A DNA stretch of 64,000 nt from the NCBI GenBank assembly GCA_947179155.2, contig OX359282.1, positions 2,681,001 through 2,745,000 on the forward strand. Direction: 5' to 3'. The DNA is from Hedera helix. Taxonomy: Eukaryota > Streptophyta > Magnoliopsida > Apiales > Araliaceae. The notes beneath the pieces were generated by a model that did not search any database, was not told where the DNA came from, and was given only the letters and a program-made list of their open reading frames with translations. The position numbers and the translations under genes are program-made. Below, piece after piece: positions 57,739-64,000 of the stretch; positions within the stretch are counted from its first letter, which is position 1, and each line of letters begins with the position of its first letter.

Positions 57739-58739
57739 TCTTATTTTCCTGTTATTTGCTTCCAATTAAGTAGTTTTTATTCTGTTTTTACTATTGATAA
57801 ACAGCTTCAGAATCTGTCCTACATTAAGTGAATTGGGTAATACGACTCCTACATTTTTTTGCAGAAAATTCTTGCCATCCCATTGAACATAAGCTTGATC
57901 ATTGACAGTTTGACTACCAGTCCATAAGATATGGAAAGATATTTTTGTTGACTTGGTCATACTCCGTTCTTTAGTTCTGATGATGATTTTATTTTTGTAC
58001 TAAAACCTTGAAATTGTATGATAAGATATATGTAGCAGGTTAAAACGTGCGATGCAGCAAACTGGATTACTATACTGAATTCAACATCCTGGATAAAGAA
58101 ACTAGATTCCTGCACTTCAAAACAACATCCTGAATACAAAACTAGATTGAGCGTCTTCCCACAATAGTCAACAGGATTTATACAGCAAGGCGAATTGCGT
58201 AACTGGATTAAACTTTTGATGAAACCGAGAAGCTTCTGGAGAATATTATGAAGATTCTATAATGGGCTTCTATGATATCATGTAAGATTTTAACTTTATT
58301 TATGTCTCAATCAAAACTTTAGGATTACATTGCATTGCATAGATCATGATAATAATGATGAAAATAATTAATTGAGCTTTCAAATTAACATGGTTTAAGA
58401 AGGAAATAATATCTTATTTTGTAAAACTAATTATTCACAAAAAGAGGAATACAAGAAGCGAGAACTTAAGAACTCTTATTGCACTCTTATCATACTTTTT
58501 TTCACACTCACTATCATCTCATATCCGCTATCAATTTATAACTATATTACAACGGACTTAAAATAAGTTGGAATTCGTAAAGTATAAATTCGGGTGCACA
58601 TTGGGCCCTATAGTCAACATATTTCAACTTTGGAATCTCAACTTTCAAAAAACTACAAACAAACTTTATTAAAAAGTGACACATACTAATACTTTACTTT
58701 ATAAAAGTAACAACTGACCAAAAAATATTTGTTGTCATC
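57739..58739. other. Unassigned AT-rich DNA between element E and the pararetrovirus
   Basis: A 64-codon minus-strand ORF (57766-57960, MTKSTKISFHILWTGSQTVN) reads like real coding sequence but no family is recognised. The part nearest the viral copy (about 58300-58739) may be the viral intergenic region read on the minus strand, since it lies just beyond the inverted transactivator stop. No PBS was found there. Confidence 0.4.
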
Positions 58740-59005
58740 TATCTATCAGGTGTCCAAATTATGTCTAGCAATGGTATCAAAGAACATTTCACTATCTGAA
58801 AATGGGTCTTCTCTTCCATTATGATATGAATTATTATTGCTTTCATCATCTAGTTGAGCATCTATCTCCTTATCTTCCATATTATTCGTTGTGCTTTCTT
58901 TTTCAACTTCTTCTTTTACTCCGAAATTTAAAGTATGCCAGAGTTGATAACTTCTTCTGATTTTTCTTTTATTTGTTATCGTATTTCTTTCATTTCTACT
59001 TTTTT
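58740..59005 (-). pseudogene. Inverted copy of the transactivator 3' end (pararetrovirus)
   Basis: Reverse-complemented, this segment matches about 60490-60763. Both copies share a stop after HNLDT (58746-58748 on this strand). The acidic tail (EDPFSDSEM against EGPFSDSGM) differs at several positions. It lacks the internal stop seen at 60541-60543, so that stop in the other copy arose after the two copies formed or in one lineage. Identity fades near 59005, where the RNase H segment begins. Confidence 0.8.
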
Positions 59006-59350
59006 AGGTTAAGTTTTCATAAAGAAAAAGGAAATCTCAGCAGTATAGATACAAAATTGTTAGCAATATGTTATGCTCTAGACAGTTTTAGTCTATATAT
59101 AATATCTAAACAGGAAATTACTATAAGAAAAGATTGTGAAACAATCGTGATTTTTTTTAAAAAAATAAATGATAAAACAAAAAGAATTAATAAAAAGAGA
59201 TGTTTAAATTTTATTGATATAATTATTAATATTAGAGTAAAAATAAAATTTGAACATATTAAAGATAATGATAATAAAATAGCAGACATTCTTAGTAGAA
59301 ATATAAATAAAAATTTAAAAGAATTTGATAATGAATTTGTAAATGTCTAG
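59006..59350 (+). pseudogene. Pararetrovirus RNase H fragment
   Basis: The open frame 58973-59350 carries TKLLAICYALDSFSLYI and later FEHIKDNDNKIADILSR, corresponding to the second acidic motif and the C-terminal motif of caulimovirid RNase H. The RT domain that should precede it is absent; the junction is with the inverted transactivator tail. The first 30 codons of the open frame belong to that tail, not to RNase H. Confidence 0.75.
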
Positions 59351-59399
59351 ATGGAAAGTAAAAAACCATTATCAGGACTAGGACTTCAATAAAACACTG

Positions 59400-60735
59400 C
59401 TACATACCAGAATACATTTACTCAAAAAGACCAGAGTTCGTCTACTCAGAAAGGTAATTCTACATATAATCCATAATGTATTAAATTTGAAAAAATAGAA
59501 TTACAAGTCTTCCCTAAAGGAAGCAATATTTCTTTCAGACCTTTAGAAAATGTTAATCTAGAGAAAAAAAGAACAATGTCTTTTAGATCATTTGTGGATA
59601 TCTTCAAATAGAGATCCTTCTACGGGAGGAAAAAAATATTTTATTGCATGCATGAATGTATTAGCAGAACATTTCAGTGAAAGTGGGAGTAGATTTAAGT
59701 GTTATGCAGTCATAAATGGTCATTTAAAGGGAATTTTTAGTACATGGATATAGGTTGCAGATTCTACAAAAAAATAAATTCCAAATACAATCTATAAAGG
59801 TTTTCATTATTATTCAGAAGCCTTGATTCTACCAGAAGATTGATAGAAATTACTTTTTATGTCGATTCAGTTTTGAGATTAGTCTAAGATCCTCCTTTAA
59901 ATTTTAGTTCAGCCCATGATCCAAATCCTTCCAAACCACTTTTTGGTGATCACTGTCAATCCATGACGGAGAACTTTAAGAGACTCAATCAGTCCAGTGA
60001 TATTATGAAAAAAAAGAAGATATTTTAGTAAAACAAAATAATGAGTTAAATCGCCTATATTAGCTTCAAGAAGAAATAACCAAGTTGCAGTTTAGGCAGG
60101 TAAACCCTAATTAGGGACAAAATAACCCAGAAATGGGACATATAAGTTATACCTCTTCAAAAGGTAAAGAAAAAGTTATCTCAGCAGCTGAAAGAGCTGA
60201 GAAGGTTGATTTAGGGACCTCAAATCCTAAATCTAGTCCAATTCAAAAGCTAATTAGTAAAGACTTATTAAATCCGTTGATGGCTGTGGCCTTCCCCAAA
60301 AGCCAGCAACCTACATTTTTAGAAAAATTAATTAACAGGTACTCAGAAGGACAATCATCAGCAACAAAAGACGCTATAATTTACCAGACGCTTAAAGAAG
60401 CAGCGATAACATCAATCAAGGAAGAAAAAGATGAAAAGAAAAGAAAGAATCTACTAAAACTTAGAGAAAAATTGAGAGCAAAAAGAAAAGTAAAAAGGAA
60501 AGAAACACTACAACAAATAAAAGAAGCTATCAGACAGCTCTGACATACTTTAAATTTCGGAGTAAAAGAAGAAGATGAAAAAGAAAGCACGAAGAATAGT
60601 ATGGAAGATAAAGAGATATATGCTCAACTAGATGATGAAAGCAACAATAATTTAGATCATAATGGAGGAGAAGGCCCATTTTCAGATAGTGGAATGTCAT
60701 TTGATACCATTCTCAGACATAATTTGGACACCTGA
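59400..60735 (+). pseudogene. Pararetrovirus transactivator/viroplasmin region, broken
   Basis: The recognisable viroplasmin domain (RNase H1 N-terminal-like fold, family of caulimovirus gene VI) spans about 59610-59830: KYFIACMNVLAEHF, CYAVINGHLKGIFSTW, TIYKGFHYYSEAL. A frameshift near 59565 and stops at about 59753 and 59776 interrupt it. A coiled-coil-like part follows (about 60010-60090) with further stops. The open frame 60133-60543 is rich in Lys, Glu and Arg. A stop at 60541-60543 precedes an acidic tail ending at 60735. In the virus this protein re-initiates translation and forms inclusion bodies; this copy cannot. Confidence 0.7.
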
Positions 60736-61462
60736 TAGACAGATGACAACAAAGGTTTTTGTTATCTTTTAAATATCAATATTTTCTTTACAAATTTATG
60801 GAGTAAATTAAACAGTAGGTACCCTAGTATATGATTGGACAGAATAAAGATTATTTATTTGCGTTAGAAAGAGCTAACGAATATAATAGTCCTCTAGTAG
60901 GATTAACAAATAATAAGTTCACATAATCAGTAGATAGAGTTGCTATTAAAAAGAATAATGTTATCATATCACTATTAGTCACATTAGTTGAAAAATTATA
61001 TCGAACAGAGTTCAGAATACAATAGATAGATAACATAGTAAAAGATAACATTGTATAATTGACAGTTCTTAAGAAAAATTAACAATGATACATATTAGCT
61101 GCATATTATTTAATGTGTTAATTGTTCATTATATGTGTTAATTGCATATTATTAAGTTTTCATATATATTGATAGATCAAGTTCATTAATGGATATTCAA
61201 ACAGCATACTCAAGGTATTGTTGATTGAATTATATTTATTTTACCAGAAAATTCTGAATATTTCTATATTATGAATATTGTAAAATCTTAGCGTTGAGGT
61301 CATTTTGCCAAAGATAGGAGTGTTTCGACCATGTCCGCTAAAAGATATTATAATACTTCATAACTATTAAAAACCTGATAAAATGAATATATTAGATTGA
61401 CGTACAGTCCATTATTGGGATTAAGTTCCTGATAATCTAAGATAAGTCACCTGAATATCTCT
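60736..61462 (+). other. Unassigned pararetrovirus-associated segment
   Basis: One frame near 60835-61060 reads DYLFALERANEYNSPLVGLT and VDRVAIKKNNVIISLLVTLV with a few stops, consistent with a decayed viral ORF downstream of the intergenic region. I cannot name the protein. The rest is AT-rich, with a tandem phrase GTGTTAATTG (about 61119-61145). Confidence 0.35.
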
Positions 61463-61946
61463 TTAATGCTTGATTTTGTCAATAAGACTATTTTTTTGTT
61501 TTTGGAAAACTGAGAGTGTAATTTTTACTCTAAATGACATTACTAACCATTCAAAATGCCCTTTTGGACTAGTAAAAGATGTCCATTCTATACTTTCTAG
61601 ATGCATTTTAACTTGCCAAAATCCTGATTTACAATCGAATTTACTAAATATCTTACAATTTTGAATTCCATTTATTAATATATTTTTGTCTGGAATATCA
61701 AAGTCATCATCTCTTATGTTGTCATTTAGTCTTTTAAAGTTTACTGCCATTCTACTCTTTTCTCTTTCTATTTCACTCATTTTTCTAACTATAAATGGTG
61801 CAGATCTATGGGGTGAGTCTGATCTTCTTATTACATTTAATTTTAATAATTCATCTATATGCATTTTGAAATCATCTTTATCTTTATTAGTTGCATCTAT
61901 TTTTGATGTTCTTATCTTATATTTGTTGGTTTGCAAAAACATGACA
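61463..61946 (-). pseudogene. Pararetrovirus reverse transcriptase fragment, inverted
   Basis: The minus-strand frame includes DELLKLNVIRRSDSPHRSAP, SRMAVNFKRLNDNI, FSKFDCKSGFWQVKMHLESI and SFTSPKGHFEWLVMSF, the N-terminal half of a caulimovirid RT. The YxDD catalytic region is missing because the frame ends soon after. The segment runs opposite to the RNase H and transactivator parts. Its N-terminal side meets the LTR of element F. Confidence 0.85.
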
Positions 61947-63866
61947 TGCATATAATCAAATTATATAAGCGCAACGGAAACAAGTAAAATCAGATTTTAA
62001 AATTTTTCTACAAACCAATAACCAAAATCTTTCTTATGCGACTATTATTAATTGAGGAAGGATAAAAGATTTATACCTTTGTAGAATCAAGATTCCACTG
62101 GTACAAGTCCAACTCCCTTTAATCCACAATGTTTTTCTTCAAATTCACCGATTAGATTCCACGGATCAATGTTAGCTCCCCAAGTGTGAAGTCTCTAGAG
62201 GTGATCCACTAAAAGATCTAGAATTAAAGAAGTGAATTTTGCTTTCTCCAAACCATAGATGGCTAGCCCTAATTCTCCCCCTCTCTCTAACTCCTTAGAT
62301 GTAGAGAATTATTAAGTACTCTCCCAGTTATTGTGAAAGAGTGCGTAACCCCAATCTATTATAAGACTCCTCTTATTTATAAATATAATTAATCCTTCTA
62401 AACTATTAAGGATTATGGTTTCAATTTAATTCACAATCTAATTAGGAAACAAATTAATTAATTATAATTACTAAACTATTTAGGAACTTAATTATTTAAT
62501 AGTGAGAGTACTTCTTATTAATTAATTACTAAACCATTTAGTAACCTAATTAATTATTATAATTACAATTCCTAAACCATTTAGGAACTTAATTATTTAA
62601 AATAATACTACTACTTATTAATTAATTCATAAACTATTTAAGAACTAAATAATAATAATAATAATCCTCTTATTAATTTATAATTAATATATCTAAAGTA
62701 CTAAATTATAAATATTAAGTTATTTAATTTATTCTATCACCATAGTATAAATTAAATATACTTAATTTATTATAACATTATGCCACTCATTTCTAAAATA
62801 AATATTATTCTTTTGCGGTATGACCCTTTAGGTTCTCCATATTAAACCGGTTGTAGAATAAATTAGTTAGAATATTTCTAATCTTATTTATATAAATAAA
62901 TTAAATTATTTAATTTATTAATAAATAATCTTTATTCTTACAATAAGGGTAAACCCTCTTAGCGATTAATCGACATTCCAGATAATATAATTTTCAATAT
63001 TTGATCGTAAAAGAACCTTTCAGCGAATAATTTCCGTATAATTCAATCATTCTACCACAAAATGTCTCAATAAAATATAAGACATGGAATTTCTGTCAAG
63101 TTTTATTTATTTGATCATATGTATTTCAATTCACAAATGCACAACTCTAGTTAATGTAAATTAGAAATTCCTTTCTAATTCTATTCAACCCTGGCCAGGG
63201 ATTTCTGAGTTATCACTTATTGAATCGCATAGGACATTCTCTCTATTTATTAGAAGTGGTAGATCATTTATTGATTATTCACCTATCTCCATGTATACCT
63301 TATTATACCCAAGCATATCATTTGATATACCAACAAGCTTTGAGGAATATGTCAAAGTATAACTCAGTGCACACAAGATAATATGATGATCTTAAGTCCA
63401 AGGATCACTTGTACGACTATCACATAAGCAACTCCTATTAATAGACAAGTAAAACTCCATTAAGTGTTCCTTGAGCGAGTCATGTTCAGTGAACTTATTC
63501 TCTAATAAACACTTACATACTTGCTTTAGTGTCTCTACACAAATAATTATGAGATCAATCATCCTCTTTGTAAGAGCAAGCATAGTATGTATCAATTTAT
63601 CTGGACCTACTAATCCCCCTTTTAGTGATCCAATGATTAAGAAAAATTTTAGTTTTGAGCTATCTTGAATTTAGATCTCATTAGCATGATCCCCATCATG
63701 GTTCTAAAAGTATTGTTCAAAAACTATGGGTTTATCCATTTAATTAATTCAGCTAATTAATCATGAATAAATAAATGACTTGATACTTTTATTAATAAAT
63801 GAATAAGATTACAAAATATATGTATATAACATTAGATGTGATTAACTTTAAGGCATACTACTTTCA
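61947..63866 (-). repeat. Element F 3' LTR
   Basis: The start is set by the adjoining purine tract. The end is less certain (the TG at 61947 or at 61942). A TATA-like TTTATAAATAAGAGG (minus strand) is at about 62371-62386. AT-rich degenerate repeats of ACTAAACCATTTAGGAACTT type occur between 62440 and 62660. The 67-codon minus-strand ORF at 63392-63595 is probably incidental. Confidence 0.7.
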
Positions 63867-63881
63867 ATCTCCCACTTGCAT

Positions 63882-64000
63882 TAAAGTCAATCGCCCTTTA
63901 GTATTCCCATACCATTCTTCTCTAAGTGGCATATGAATTGCTTAGTAAATACTCTAGTTAATGGATTTGTAATGCTATACTGAGAGTCTATCATCTCAAT
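63882..64000 (-). pseudogene. Copia pol C-terminal end (element F), partial
   Basis: Only the last ~35 residues are in the window, matching the usual Copia ending in which a DP-LTK-like motif (NPLTRVFTKQF) precedes HLEKNGMG and a stop just before the PPT. Whether the full pol is intact cannot be seen. Confidence 0.7.

Larger units (their letters stand above)
58740..61946. mobile_element. Endogenous pararetrovirus (Caulimoviridae) fragments, rearranged and defective
   Basis: Contains, left to right, an inverted piece of the transactivator 3' end, an RNase H segment (+), a transactivator/viroplasmin region (+), an unassigned segment (+) and an RT segment (-). Every part has stops, frameshifts or truncations. 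No LTR-type ends or target duplications are visible, as expected for viral DNA captured by end-joining. RNase H followed by transactivator is the order seen in several caulimovirid genera; the genus cannot be set from this. The sequence cannot encode a virus. Confidence 0.8.
61947..64000 (-). mobile_element. Element F: Copia retrotransposon 3' end and 3' LTR (minus strand), partial
   Basis: On the minus strand, the last codons of Copia RNase H/pol (MIDSQYSITNPLTRVFTKQF, ICHLEKNGMGILKGD) end at about 63885. The purine tract CAAGTGGGAGAT follows (63867-63878), then an LTR that starts TGAAAGTAG at 63866 and probably ends ATATGCA at about 61947. The LTR is ~1.9 kb. Further internal sequence and the 5' LTR lie beyond the window. 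Confidence 0.8.

Noticed and set aside
58770..58785. Primer binding site in the pararetrovirus (AATGGTATCAAAG)
   Set aside because: This is the reverse complement of the transactivator coding tail and its match to TGGTATCAGAGC is partial; coincidence.
58973..59005. N-terminal residues of the RNase H open frame
   Set aside because: These codons read through the antisense of the transactivator tail, so they are not part of the viral RNase H.

Overview
The window is plant nuclear DNA, most likely from a eudicot. It is AT-rich and made almost entirely of LTR retrotransposons inserted into one another, with tRNA-iMet and tRNA-Asp type primer sites, a plant DC1 zinc-finger gene with a GT-AG intron, and an endogenous caulimovirid. 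No species can be named from the sequence. There are no bacterial features, rRNA genes, tRNA genes or CRISPR arrays.

Nest 1 (1-28651). The 3' end and ~3.4 kb 3' LTR of an LTR element (A; its 5' part lies outside the window) was split by a chromovirus of the Tekay/Del type (2580-26363, target duplication GAATA). The chromovirus 5' LTR was then split by an Athila-type Ty3/Gypsy element (3014-14603, target duplication CATAG). Its protease region was split by an inverted solo LTR (18459-20522, target duplication TCAAC). The Athila element keeps a 1123-codon open pol, a gag with three stops, and a decayed third ORF in the env-like position.

Island (28652-34310). This stretch between the nests carries the only host-gene-like sequence. 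It holds a two-exon DC1 gene (30998-32177, minus), a truncated and internally deleted P-type Ca2+-ATPase fragment with a plausible new first exon (32540-33476, minus), a worn RNase H-like fragment, and a perfect 141-bp tandem duplication.

Nest 2 (~33950-57738). A short LTR (E, TGATAG...CTATCA) was split by a non-coding gypsy-like element B (34446-57477). B's 3' LTR was split by a related element C (40944-56268, target duplication TTTAT). C's LTR was split by a young element D (41780-53173, target duplication GTGTT). D is the most interesting object here. It is a non-autonomous Sirevirus/Maximus-like Copia element with ~2.97-kb, nearly identical LTRs and no gag or pol. It has an intact 589-codon ORF whose N-terminal domain resembles the third ORF of the Athila element. 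Its LTRs and internal region are peppered with an inverted motif, ATCGTAGAGT / ACTCTACGAT, and a purine-tract array precedes the 3' LTR.

Right end (57739-64000). Rearranged, defective fragments of an endogenous pararetrovirus (RNase H, transactivator/viroplasmin, inverted copy of the transactivator tail, inverted reverse transcriptase) abut the 3' LTR and last pol codons of a minus-strand Copia element (F).
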